Source of the DNA: CAVSUR01 sp963846005
GTDB lineage: Bacteria; Actinomycetota; Actinomycetes; Streptosporangiales; Streptosporangiaceae
Assembly: GCA_963846005.1 (NCBI GenBank)
Contig: CAWJUH010000007.1
Span: forward strand, 124,001 to 188,000
Length of the DNA stretch: 64,000 nucleotides
Direction of reading: 5' to 3'
Positions 36,645-44,987 of the stretch are shown piece after piece (the stretch's first letter is position 1; every line of letters starts with the position of its first letter). Both the position numbers and the translations under genes were made by a program. The notes under the pieces were generated by a model. The model was not told the origin of the DNA, searched no databases, and saw nothing but the letters and a program-made list of their open reading frames with translations.

Positions 36645-37131
36645 CGACGTCCCCCAGGGCCGCCCGCAGCCGGGTTCGCGCGTGGTGCAAGTCAGCTTTC
36701 ACCGTGCCCTCCGGCCGGCCCAGCATCGCCGCTACTTCCCGCACTCCGAAGCCGCCGTAGTAGTGCAGCAGGAACGCGTTGCGCAGTTTCGGCGGCAGCC
36801 CGGCGATCAGCGCGCGCACGTCGACGTCCTGCGCCGGGTGGCAGGCCGGGTCGGCGGGCGCGGCTGCGATCATGACCCGGATCGCGCGGCGCTCCCGGCC
36901 GGACTTGCGCCAGTGGTCGCGCACCAGGTTAGTGGCGATCATGTACAGGTAGCTCTGCGGGCTGTCCAGCGAGGACCAGCGCGACAGCAGCCGGGTGAAG
37001 GCCTCGGACGCGATCTCGTGCGCGGTCTCGTCGTCGTCCACCAGCCGCCGCACCCAGCCGGCCAGCCGCGGGTAGCAGGCGTTGAACAGCTCCTCGGCGG
37101 CGTCCTGGTCTGCCGTGCGCAGCCTCGCCAC
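36637..37131 (-). CDS. SigE-family ECF sigma factor
   Basis: A 164-residue ECF sigma factor of the streptomycete SigE-family type. Region 2 has LFNACYPRLAGWVRRLV, HEIASEAFTRLLSRW and SYLYMIATNLVRDHWR. Region 4 has LPPKLRNAFLLHYYGGFGVREVAAMLGRPEGTVKADLHHAR. I chose the GTG at 37131, with GGGAG just upstream; the frame stays open for 62 more codons without conserved sequence. It is coupled to the beta-propeller membrane protein. On the minus strand a GGAAT at about 37260 could be the -35 element of a self-regulated promoter. Confidence 0.83.
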   Translation of the reverse strand: MARLRTADQDAAEELFNACYPRLAGWVRRLVDDDETAHEIASEAFTRLLSRWSSLDSPQSYLYMIATNLVRDHWRKSGRERRAIRVMIAAAPADPACHPAQDVDVRALIAGLPPKLRNAFLLHYYGGFGVREVAAMLGRPEGTVKADLHHARTRLRAALGDVGD

Positions 37132-37489
37132 TGAGCTCCCCTGCCTGGTCGCGCGGGTTGCAGGCGCGCGCCACGGTGCCTGGACGGTCACCACGTCCCC
37201 CGTGAGCACCGCGCAGCCCGCGTCGTTTGCGCTGGATCGCATTCGTTGTACCACACATTCCGGGTGCGACTGATCCGGCCGGCCGCGGCACGGCCTGGCT
37301 GCGAGCAAAGACGACACAGCAGTCCGTTTGGTTGGCGCTCGCCCCCCGCTGGCCCCGGCGGCGGGCGTCCGGCGCGGCCGGCCGGGGCCGCGGGCCTGCC
37401 GCCGCGCCGGGTCGCGACGTACACTGGAAGAGAAAGATAGTAGGACGTCCTACTAAATTGCCCGGGGCAGGTCGCCCGCCCCGGAGAGG
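37132..37489. promoter_or_regulatory. Divergent promoter region, sigma gene and mutase gene
   Basis: These 358 bp separate the sigma gene from the mutase gene. They hold an AT-richer stretch at 37225-37275 that may drive the sigma gene, and a possible -10 (TACACT) near 37420 followed by the 18-bp palindrome for the mutase gene. No other gene is supported. Confidence 0.4.
37438..37455. promoter_or_regulatory. Perfect 18-bp palindrome (operator candidate) before the mutase gene
   Basis: TAGTAGGACGTCCTACTA is a perfect palindrome 41 bp before the mutase ATG. It sits just downstream of a possible TACACT -10 element, where a bound repressor would block initiation. Its symmetry and AT-rich ends in a GC-rich background make it a strong operator candidate for a dimeric regulator, possibly the MarR protein encoded nearby. 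Confidence 0.65.
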
Positions 37490-37495
37490 ATGACC

Positions 37496-39199
37496 ATGAC
37501 AGCGGAACCGCCCGCGGCCGGCCCGGCCGCAGGGGACCGGTACGCCGGCGGCCGGGCCCGGTGGCAGCGGCGCTACGACGGCTCCCGGCTGCGCGACGCC
37601 GATTTCACCTCCCTGTCCGGGCTGGACCTCGACCCGGTCTACGGGCCGCCGCCCGGCGCGGTGGTGCCCGGCTTCGAGCGCATCGGCTGGCCGGGGGAGT
37701 TCCCGTTCACCCGCGGGCTGTACCCGGCGGGCTACCGCGGCCGGGCCTGGACGATCCGCCAGTTCTCCGGCTTCGGCAACGCGCAGGCCACCAACGAGCG
37801 GTACAAGATGCTGCTCGCCGCCGGCGGCGGCGGCCTGTCGGTGGCATTCGACATGCCGACGCTGATGGGCCGCGACTCCGACGACCCGCGCTCGGCCGGC
37901 GAGGTCGGGCACTGCGGCGTCGCGATCGACTCGGCCGCGGACATGGACGTGCTGTTCGGCGGGATCGAGCTGGCCGGCGTCACGACCTCGATGACAATCA
38001 GCGGCCCGGCCGTGCCGGTGTTCTGCATGTACCTGGCCGCCGCGCGGCGCCAGGGCGCCGACCTCGGCAAGCTCAACGGCACGCTGCAGACCGACATCTT
38101 CAAGGAGTACATCGCGCAGAAGGAGTGGCTGTTCCCGCCGCAGCCGCACCTGCGCCTGATCGGCGACCTGATGGAGTACTGCCAGGCGAGCATCCCCGAC
38201 TACAAGCCGATCTCGGTGTCGGGCTACCACATCAGGGAAGCGGGGGCCACCGCCGCGCAGGAGCTGGCGTTCACGCTGGCCGACGGGTTCGGCTACGTCG
38301 AGCTCGGACTGTCCCGGGGCCTGGACATCGAGACCTTCGCGCCCGGCCTGTCGTTCTTCTTCGACTCGCACATCGACTTCTTCGAGGAGATCGCCAAGTT
38401 CCGCGCGGCCCGGCGGATCTGGGCCCGCTGGCTGCGCGACGTCTACGGCGCCACCTCGGCGCGGGCTCAGTGGCTGCGCTTCCACACCCAGACCGCCGGG
38501 GTCTCGCTGACCGCCCAGCAGCCCGACAACAACGTGGTCAGGACCGCGGTCGAGGCCCTGGCCGCGGTGCTCGGCGGCACCAACTCGCTGCACACCAACG
38601 CGCTGGACGAGGTGCTGGCGCTGCCCAGCGAGAAGGCCGCCGAGATCGCCGTGCGCACCCAGCAGGTGATCATGGAGGAGACCGGGGCCGCGAACGTCGC
38701 CGACCCGCTCGGCGGCTCCTGGTACCTCGAGGCGCTCACCGACCGGCTGGAGACGGCGGCCGAGGAGACCTTCGCCAAGATCAGGGCCATGTCGGCCGAC
38801 GGCTCGATGACGTCCGGCATCCTGCACGGCATCGGGGAAGGCTGGTTCTCCGCCGAGATCGCCGAGGCGTCCTTTGCCTACCAGCGGAAGGTCGAGAAGG
38901 GCGACAAGCGGGTCGTCGGGGTGAACTGCTTCACCGACACGGTGGAGAAGCCGATGGAGATCTTGCGGGTCAGCCACGAGGTCGAGCGGGATCAGGCCGC
39001 CGAGCTCGGCCGCCGCCGGGCCGCCCGCGACCAGGCGGCGGTGGACCGGGCGCTGGCGGACATGCTGGCCGCCGCCCGCTCCGGCCAGAACATGATCCCG
39101 CCGATGCTCGCCGCCGCCTGCGCCGAGGCCACCCTGGGCGAGATCTGCGGGACGCTGCGCGAGGAATGGGGCGGCTACTCAGAAGTGCCGGTCTTCTAG
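37496..39199 (+). CDS. icmA: Acyl-CoA mutase large subunit, isobutyryl-CoA mutase (IcmA)-like
   Basis: A 567-residue catalytic subunit of the B12-dependent acyl-CoA mutase family without a B12-binding domain, as in IcmA. In methylmalonyl-CoA mutase the key residues are a Tyr in TIRQYAGF and an Arg after KEFM. Here they are Phe 90 (TIRQFSGFGNAQ) and Gln 208 (KEYIAQKEW), the pair found in isobutyryl-CoA mutase. It would interconvert isobutyryl- and n-butyryl-CoA and needs a separate small B12 subunit, absent from this window. The ATG at 37496 lies 6 nt from GGAGAGG; an ATG at 37490 directly abuts that site. Confidence 0.87.
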   Translation: MTAEPPAAGPAAGDRYAGGRARWQRRYDGSRLRDADFTSLSGLDLDPVYGPPPGAVVPGFERIGWPGEFPFTRGLYPAGYRGRAWTIRQFSGFGNAQATNERYKMLLAAGGGGLSVAFDMPTLMGRDSDDPRSAGEVGHCGVAIDSAADMDVLFGGIELAGVTTSMTISGPAVPVFCMYLAAARRQGADLGKLNGTLQTDIFKEYIAQKEWLFPPQPHLRLIGDLMEYCQASIPDYKPISVSGYHIREAGATAAQELAFTLADGFGYVELGLSRGLDIETFAPGLSFFFDSHIDFFEEIAKFRAARRIWARWLRDVYGATSARAQWLRFHTQTAGVSLTAQQPDNNVVRTAVEALAAVLGGTNSLHTNALDEVLALPSEKAAEIAVRTQQVIMEETGAANVADPLGGSWYLEALTDRLETAAEETFAKIRAMSADGSMTSGILHGIGEGWFSAEIAEASFAYQRKVEKGDKRVVGVNCFTDTVEKPMEILRVSHEVERDQAAELGRRRAARDQAAVDRALADMLAAARSGQNMIPPMLAAACAEATLGEICGTLREEWGGYSEVPVF

Positions 39200-39345
39200 C
39201 CGCCCAGGCCCTCTGCGGTCGAGATCCTGGCGACTTCAGGCGGTTTCCCGCCGGGCACTCGCCGCGATCATCAGGCGCAGGCGCCGGGGGCGGCCGCGGC
39301 CGGCTCGCGGTGCAGGCGGCCGTGCGGATACGGCAGGATGGAAGC

Positions 39346-40452
39346 ATGTCTCAGCCGCCGAACTTCTCCCTCCGCGGTGCCGTCGACCTCGGTGCCCGCC
39401 AGACCGCGGCCAAGCGCCGCCAGCAGGCGGCGTCCGCCGCCGGGCCGGATGGCGGCCCGGGAGGCGCCGGGGCCCCCGCGGGCGAATTCGTCATCGACGT
39501 CACCGATGACACCTTCAACACCGACGTGGTAGCGAGGTCGCGCACCGTGCCGGTGGTCATGGACCTGTGGGCCGACTGGTGCGAGCCGTGCAAGCAGCTC
39601 AGCCCGATCCTGGAGAAGCTGGCCGGGGAGGCCGCCGGCGCGTGGCTGCTGGCCAAGGTGGACGTCGACGCGAACCCGCAGCTGAGCGCGGCCCTGCAGG
39701 TGCAGAGCATTCCCATGGTCGTGGCCGTCATCGCCGGCCAGATCGTGGACGGCTTCATGGGCGCGATGCCCGAGCAGCAGGTCTCCGAGTGGATCAACCA
39801 GGTGCTGGCCGTCGCCGACCGGCTGGGCCTGTCCGGGGCGCCCGGTGAGGCGGCGGGCGCGGACGATGGCCGCATCCCGGCCCAGGCCGCCGGCCCCGGC
39901 CAGGCCGGCCCGGCGGGACCTGGCGGACCCGGCGGCCCGGCCGGTCCCGCAGGCCCGCCCGGCTCCGGCGCAGCACCCGCCGGGCCGCCCGGCCCGCCCG
40001 GCCGCGATCCCGGCGGCCCGCCGCCCGGGGATCCCCGCTCCGACCCGTTGATGGCCGAGGCGCAGCAGGCGATGGAGCGCGGCGACCTGGACGCGGCCGC
40101 GGCCGCCTTCGGCAAGGTGCTCGCCGCCACCCCGAGCCACCCGGTCGCGACCATGGGCCTGGCCCAGGTCGAGCTGATCCGCCGGGTCAACTCCTACGAC
40201 CGGTCCGCGGTCAGCCAGGCGGCCCAGCAGCAGCCCGGTGACGTGGACGCGCAGGCGAAGCTGGCCGACATCGACATCGCCACGGGCCGGGTGGACGCCG
40301 CGTTCAGCCGGATGCTCGACCTGGTGCGCACCACCTCCGGCGATGATCGCAACCAGGCCCGGCTGCACCTGATCAGCCTGTTCGAGATTTTCCCGCCGCG
40401 CGACCCGCGGGTGAACAAGGCCCGCGCGACGCTGTCCAGCCTGCTGTTCTAG
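39346..40452 (+). CDS. Thioredoxin-TPR protein (YbbN/CnoX-like) with collagen-like linker
   Basis: A 368-residue protein. After about 45 low-complexity residues comes a thioredoxin domain with an intact WCEPCK active site (Cys 79 and Cys 82) and cis-Pro region SIPMVVAV. About 60 residues of Gly-Pro-Ala repeats follow, resembling collagen. The C-terminus has TPR-like helices (MERGDLDAAAAAFGKVLA, FPPRDPRVNKARATLSSLLF), the layout of YbbN/CnoX co-chaperones. In Streptomyces this protein also lies near the mutase. It probably protects or delivers oxidised client proteins in the cytoplasm. Confidence 0.85.
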   Translation: MSQPPNFSLRGAVDLGARQTAAKRRQQAASAAGPDGGPGGAGAPAGEFVIDVTDDTFNTDVVARSRTVPVVMDLWADWCEPCKQLSPILEKLAGEAAGAWLLAKVDVDANPQLSAALQVQSIPMVVAVIAGQIVDGFMGAMPEQQVSEWINQVLAVADRLGLSGAPGEAAGADDGRIPAQAAGPGQAGPAGPGGPGGPAGPAGPPGSGAAPAGPPGPPGRDPGGPPPGDPRSDPLMAEAQQAMERGDLDAAAAAFGKVLAATPSHPVATMGLAQVELIRRVNSYDRSAVSQAAQQQPGDVDAQAKLADIDIATGRVDAAFSRMLDLVRTTSGDDRNQARLHLISLFEIFPPRDPRVNKARATLSSLLF

Positions 40453-40470
40453 CCGCCGCCTGCGCTCCGG

Positions 40471-40923
40471 CTAGGCGTCGGCCAGCTGCTCCAGCGCGGG
40501 CAGCGCCGCCTCAAGCGCGGTGAGCTGGCCCGGGGACAGCGTGCGCAGCCCGTCGGCGAGCAGCGCGATGGTTTCCTGGCGGATCTTGGCCAGGATCGCG
40601 TGGCCCTGGCCGGTGACCGACACCGCGGCGGCACGGGCGTCTCCCGGCACGGCCTCGCGCTGCACGTACCCGTAGTCCTCGAGCACGCTGACCAGCCGGG
40701 TCAGCGTGGACGGCGCGATCCGCTCGGCCGCGGCCAGGTCGCCGAGCCGGATCGGCCCGACGTGCTCCACGGTGGCGAGGGCGGACAGCTGGGTGGGCGT
40801 CAGCCCGGCCAGCTCGTGCTTGCGCAGCCGCCGCGACATCCGCAAGATGGCGACCCGCAGCCGCGCCGCGTCCACGATGTCGGGCGCGCGCCCGGCAGCC
40901 TCGGCGCTGCTGGAGCTGGACAC
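40471..40923 (-). CDS. MarR-family transcriptional regulator
   Basis: A 150-residue MarR protein. The helix-turn-helix is LGDLAAAERIAPSTLTRLVSVLEDYGYV, and the wing is REAVPGDARAAAVSVTGQG. The start is a GTG at 40923 after a Ser-rich tip that may not be translated; initiation could also be near VDAARLRVAI. It converges on the thioredoxin-TPR gene and is divergent from the YqgE gene across 87 bp. Its ligand and targets are unknown. Confidence 0.85.
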   Translation of the reverse strand: MSSSSSAEAAGRAPDIVDAARLRVAILRMSRRLRKHELAGLTPTQLSALATVEHVGPIRLGDLAAAERIAPSTLTRLVSVLEDYGYVQREAVPGDARAAAVSVTGQGHAILAKIRQETIALLADGLRTLSPGQLTALEAALPALEQLADA

Positions 40924-41010
40924 CCCTGCAGCCTACGTGGCCGGCCCGCGCGCCGGGCGGCACGGCGCGGACGTGCTGCGCAGGGCGGCCGGCTGCCGCA
41001 TCATGGTGCC

Positions 41011-41586
41011 ATGGCGGAGGCATCTCTCACCGGGAAGCTGCTGGCGGCCACGCCGTTGCTGGGCGACCCCAACTTCCGGCGGACCGTCGTGCTGATCGTC
41101 GAGGACGAGGCGGCGGAGGGCACGCTCGGCGTGGTGCTGAACCGGCCCACCGAGGTCGCGGTCAGCGAGGTGCTCGAGTCCTGGCAGTACCTGGTGAGCG
41201 GGCCGTCGGTGGTGTTCCGCGGCGGGCCGGTGTCCCCGAACAGCGCGCTGGCCCTGGCCCGGGTCCGCGGAGCGGACCCGCCGCCGGGCTGGCGGTCGCT
41301 GGAAGGCTCGCCGCTGATGTCCAGGATCGGGCTGGTCGACCTGGGCGGCTCGCCGGACACGCTGCTCGGCGAGGTGGTGGCGCTGCGGGTGTTCGCCGGG
41401 TACGCCGGGTGGGGCGCCGGCCAGCTGCAGGCCGAGATCGACGAGGGCGCGTGGTACGTGCTCGGCGGCGAGCCGGCCGACGCGTTCTTCGCCGAGCCGG
41501 AGCGGCTCTGGCCTGCCGTGCTGCGCCGCCAGGGTGGCGACCTGGCGCTGGTCGCCACCTACCCGGACGACCCCGCGCTGAACTGA
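41011..41586 (+). CDS. YqgE/AlgH family protein (UPF0301)
   Basis: A 191-residue protein of the YqgE/AlgH family. It begins with LTGKLLAATPLLGDPNFRRTVVLI and has GVVLNRPTEV, FRGGPVSPNSAL, and FAGYAGWGAGQLQAEIDEGAWYV, all family hallmarks. The fold is known but the biochemical role is not settled. The ATG at 41011 has a poor ribosome-binding site. It is followed by the DUF3039 gene on the same strand after 42 bp. Confidence 0.9.
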   Translation: MAEASLTGKLLAATPLLGDPNFRRTVVLIVEDEAAEGTLGVVLNRPTEVAVSEVLESWQYLVSGPSVVFRGGPVSPNSALALARVRGADPPPGWRSLEGSPLMSRIGLVDLGGSPDTLLGEVVALRVFAGYAGWGAGQLQAEIDEGAWYVLGGEPADAFFAEPERLWPAVLRRQGGDLALVATYPDDPALN

Positions 41587-41628
41587 GCGCGGCCGGTCGC
41601 AATCGCCCGTTGCGTACACTGTCCGGTT

Positions 41629-41892
41629 GTGAGCACCGAAGTCACCCCGGGTACCCGTACCCGCGAGGAAACCGACGTCCGGCCCGACCTGTCCACCGGT
41701 GACGGCGACCACGAGCGGTTCGCGCACTACGTGGTGAAGGACAAGATCGTCGACAGCGCGGTGACCGGCACCCCGGTCCGGGCGCTGTGCGGCAAGGTCT
41801 GGGTGCCGAGCCGGGACCCGCAGAAGTACCCGGTGTGCCCGGAGTGCAAGGAGATCTACGAGTCGCTGCCCGAGGGCGGCGACGAGGACTGA
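41629..41892 (+). CDS. DUF3039 domain-containing protein
   Basis: An 87-residue protein of the DUF3039 family, found in actinobacteria. The core ERFAHYVVKDKIVDSAVTGTPV is followed by ALCGKVW and VCPECKEIYESL, whose cysteines (C and CPxC) probably hold one metal ion. The start is a GTG. The function is unknown. Its last 37 bases overlap the C-terminal end of the convergent nicotinamidase gene. Confidence 0.88.
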   Translation: MSTEVTPGTRTREETDVRPDLSTGDGDHERFAHYVVKDKIVDSAVTGTPVRALCGKVWVPSRDPQKYPVCPECKEIYESLPEGGDED

Positions 41893-42527
41893 CCGGCCCG
41901 GGTTTCCTGGCCGGCTCCGGCTTCCTGCCCGGTGCTGGCTTCCTGGCCGGGCCCGGCGGGGGCGAGGCTGACGCCGAGGGCGCTCAGCTCGGCGAGCGCT
42001 GCGCGCGAGGTCGGCTCGGCCACCCCGGCGATCAGGTCGGTCAGCACGGTCACCGCGAACCCGGCCGCCGCTGCGTCCGCGGCCGTGGCCCGGACGCAGT
42101 AGTCGGTGGCGATGCCCGCCACGTCCACCGCGGTGACCCCGCGCCCGCGCAGCCAGTCCGCCAGCGGCGTGCCGTCGGCGGCCGTGCCCTCGAACCCGCT
42201 GTAGGCCGCGGTGTGCTCGCCCTTGCGGAACACCTCCTGCACCGGCCCGGTGGCCAGGTCAGGGTGGAACCGGGCGCCGGGCTGCGCGGCCCGGCAGTGC
42301 GGCGGCCAGCTGGCCGTGTAGTCGGGCCGGGCGGAGAAGTGCGCGCCGGGGTCGATGTGCCAGTCCTGGGTCGCGACCACGCGCGCGTACCGGCCCCCGC
42401 CCGGCCCGGCCAGGTAGCAGCTGATCGCGCCTGCCACGGCGGCGCCGCCGGCCACCGCCAGCGACCCGCCCTCGCAGAAGTCGTTCTGCACGTCCACGAC
42501 GATCAGCGCCCGCGCCCCGTCCGGCAT
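41856..42527 (-). CDS. pncA: Nicotinamidase PncA
   Basis: A 223-residue isochorismatase-fold amidase converting nicotinamide to nicotinate in NAD salvage. Asp 12 (VVDVQNDF), Lys in VFRKGEHTAAY and Cys in ATDYCVRATA form the catalytic triad; DWHIDPGAHF carries the metal-binding Asp and His residues. The C-terminal 30 residues are Gln/Gly/Ala repeats outside the fold. It lies downstream of pncB on the same strand, which makes a two-step salvage pair (nicotinamide to nicotinate to nicotinate mononucleotide). Confidence 0.9.
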   Translation of the reverse strand: MPDGARALIVVDVQNDFCEGGSLAVAGGAAVAGAISCYLAGPGGGRYARVVATQDWHIDPGAHFSARPDYTASWPPHCRAAQPGARFHPDLATGPVQEVFRKGEHTAAYSGFEGTAADGTPLADWLRGRGVTAVDVAGIATDYCVRATAADAAAAGFAVTVLTDLIAGVAEPTSRAALAELSALGVSLAPAGPGQEASTGQEAGAGQETRAGQSSSPPSGSDS

Positions 42528-42640
42528 GGCTCCCAGGCTAGCCACTTCGGCCCGGACTGCCGCCCGGCTCACCCGCTGGCCGGTCCGTTCAGCGGCACCG
42601 GTGCCGCACAATGGTCCATCCAGCGGGTTGGGTGCCGGGC

Positions 42641-43986
42641 TCAGCGGGCGGCGCGGGCGTTGTCGTCGGGGTCGAAGGCGGTGGGGATCGCGGGGTAGCC
42701 GCGGGACAGCTTGCGGGCGTGCCGGGGCAGCTCGGCGACGGCCGCGCGGTGCCGCTCGCGCGCGGCCGCCAGCGGCTCGCGGCCCACGATCTCGCCGTCG
42801 CGGACCAGCTCGCGCAGCAGCACCCGGCGGCCGGGGCCGGGCTCGGGCGGCCGGTCGGTGATCAGCTCGGCCGCGGCCGTCCCGCCAGAGTCGAGTTCCC
42901 TGGCCGCCCACTTGCGGCCGCCGCGGCCCGGCTTGCCGACCGAGCGCTTGGCCACCGGCTGCAGCGCGCCCGCGGCGTCGGTGCGGGCGACCAGCTTGTA
43001 CACCAGCGCCGCGGTCGGCGCCCCCGACCCGGTGACCAGCGACGTGCCCACCCCGTAGCCGTCCGCCGGAGTGGCGGCCAGGGCGGCGATCGAGTGCTCG
43101 TCCAGGTCGCCGGTGAGCACGATCCTGGTCTTGTCCGCCCCGAGCGCGTCCAGCTGGGCGCGCACCTCCCGGGCCACCAGCGGCAGGTCGCCGCTGTCGA
43201 CCCGCACCGCGCCGAGGCCGGGACCGGCCAGCTCGACCGCGGCGCGCACGGCGCTGGCCACGTCGAAGGTGTCCACCAGCAGCGTGGTCTGCGGCCCGAG
43301 CGCCGCCAGCTGGGCGGCGAAGGCCTGCCGCTCGTCGTCGTGCGCCAGGGTGAAGGCGTGCGCGCTGGTGCCGCTGGTCGGGACGCCGAAGTCGCGGCAG
43401 GCCCGCAGGTTGGACGTGGCCGAGAAGCCGGCGATGTAGGCGGCCCGGGCGGCGGCCACCGCCGCCAGCTCGTGCGTGCGGCGCGAGCCCATCTCGATCA
43501 GCGGCCGGCTCTCGGCCGCGGTCACCATCCGGGACGCGGCCGAGGCGATCGCGCAGTCGTGGTTGAGCACCGACAGCGTCAGCGTCTCCAGCAGCACCGC
43601 CTCGGCGAACGTGCCCTCCACGACCAGGATCGGCGAGCCGGGAAAGTAACAGTCACCCTCGGCGTAGCCGAAGATGCTGCCGGAGAAGCGGTAGGACGCC
43701 AGGAAGCGCAGCGTGGCGTCGTCGATCACCCCGGTGTCGCTGAGGAAGGCCAGGTCCGCGTCGCGGAAGGTGAACCGGGCCAGCGCGTGCAGCAGCCGCC
43801 CGGTGCCGGCTACCACCCCGTAGCGCAGCAGGCCGGCAGGTACCGGGCGAAGACCTCGAACACCGCGCGCCGCTGCGCCGCGCCGCTGGCCAGCGCCGCC
43901 CGCAGCATGGTGAGCTCGTAGTGGTCGGTCAGCAGCGCCGTGCCGGGGTCGTCGGCAGGCCCGGCCGGGCCGTGGTCGTGGGTCAT
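42641..43986 (-). pseudogene. pncB: Nicotinate phosphoribosyltransferase PncB, frameshifted
   Basis: The gene is split at about 43833-43840. The first 47 residues (from the ATG at 43986: LLTDHYELTMLRAALASG through FEVFARYLPA) are in one frame. The rest (YGVVAGTGRLLHAL, FGVPTSGTSAHAF, VRVDSGDLP) is in another. One extra G in a GG run would give ARYLPGLLRYGVVAG and a 449-codon gene, so the break looks like a lost base. All recognisable catalytic segments are otherwise intact. It would convert nicotinate and PRPP to nicotinate mononucleotide. It is divergent from clpS, as in M. tuberculosis. Confidence 0.88.
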
Positions 43987-44051
43987 GTCCGAAGCCTACG
44001 GATCCCGCTGCCGGGCAGAGTGGAACACTAGGCCTGAGGAGGTGACACCGG

Positions 44052-44342
44052 ATGAGTACCGCGCCAGCTGAGGTCGAGCGGCCGGAGACGGGGCAGGAGG
44101 CCGTGGCCGACACGCCCTGGATCACGATCGTGTGGAACGACCCCGTCAACCTCATGTCGTATGTGACCTACGTGTTCCAGACGGTATTCGGCTACCCGAA
44201 GGCGAAGGCCGAGAAGCTGATGCTGGACGTGCACCACAAGGGCCGGGCCGTGGTGTCCGCCGGGGCGCGCGAGGCAATGGAACGGCACGTGGAAACGCTG
44301 CACGGGTACGGCCTGTGGGCGACCGTCAGCCACGACTCGTGA
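44052..44342 (+). CDS. clpS: ATP-dependent Clp protease adaptor ClpS
   Basis: A 96-residue ClpS adaptor that delivers N-degron substrates to ClpA/C. The signature WITIVWNDPVNLMSYVTYVF and the LMLDVHHKGRAVV segment are present. The N-terminal tail is disordered, as usual. A GAGGAGG ribosome-binding site precedes the ATG. A GTG at 44339 overlaps its stop codon by three bases and is a possible coupled start for the DUF2017 gene. Confidence 0.93.
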   Translation: MSTAPAEVERPETGQEAVADTPWITIVWNDPVNLMSYVTYVFQTVFGYPKAKAEKLMLDVHHKGRAVVSAGAREAMERHVETLHGYGLWATVSHDS

Positions 44343-44398
44343 CCGGCGGCCCCGCGGGCAGCGGCGAACCGGGCGGGCCGGGCGGGCAGGAGGTGGAG

Positions 44399-44968
44399 AT
44401 GGCGGGCTTCCGGGCCGCGGGCGAGGGCGCCACGGCGCGGTTCGCGGCCGGGCAGGCGGGCATCATCCGCAACCTGGTCAGCCAGGTCGCCGACCTGGTC
44501 GGCGACGGCACGCCGGGGGCCGCGGACCCGGCCGGCCCGGACGCCGAGCCCGGCAGCGCCGCGGCGCTCACGGCCGAGCTGCAGCTGTCCGACGCGGACG
44601 CCCCGCCGGCCGACCCGGCGCTGGCCCGGCTGCTGCCCGACGCCTACCGCGACGACCCGGATGCGGCCGCGGAATTCCGCCGCTACACCGAGCAGGGCCT
44701 GCGCTCGGCCAAGCTGGCGGCGGCCCGGAGGGTGCTGGACACGCTGCCCGCGCGCGGCGGCCGGGTCCGGCTCAGCGCAGCCGACAGCCAGGCCTGGCTG
44801 CGCGCGCTGAACGACGTCCGGCTGGCCCTGTCGGTGCGCCTCGGGGTGACCGAGGACTTCGACTCCGATGTGGCCGGGATGGACCGCGGCGACCCGAAGT
44901 TCGCCTACGTGTGGGTCTACCAGTGGCTGGCCTACCTGCAGGAGACCCTCGTCGAGGCGCTGAGCTGA
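44399..44968 (+). CDS. DUF2017 family protein
   Basis: A 189-residue protein of the DUF2017 family, found next to clpS in actinobacteria. It starts MAGFRAAGEGATARFAAGQA and ends in helical sequence (SQAWLRALNDVRLALSVRLGV, AYVWVYQWLAYLQETLVEAL). I chose the ATG at 44399 with an AGGAGG site at 44389. A GTG at 44339 that overlaps the clpS stop would add 20 residues. The function is unknown; the clpS link suggests a role in proteolysis. Confidence 0.85.
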   Translation: MAGFRAAGEGATARFAAGQAGIIRNLVSQVADLVGDGTPGAADPAGPDAEPGSAAALTAELQLSDADAPPADPALARLLPDAYRDDPDAAAEFRRYTEQGLRSAKLAAARRVLDTLPARGGRVRLSAADSQAWLRALNDVRLALSVRLGVTEDFDSDVAGMDRGDPKFAYVWVYQWLAYLQETLVEALS

Positions 44969-44987
44969 GGACGTTACGCTCGCCACC

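Noticed and set aside
37561..39345. The long plus-strand frame running from inside the mutase gene into the thioredoxin gene
   Set aside because: The part before 39346 is a shifted reading of the mutase; conserved thioredoxin sequence starts only after the ATG at 39346.
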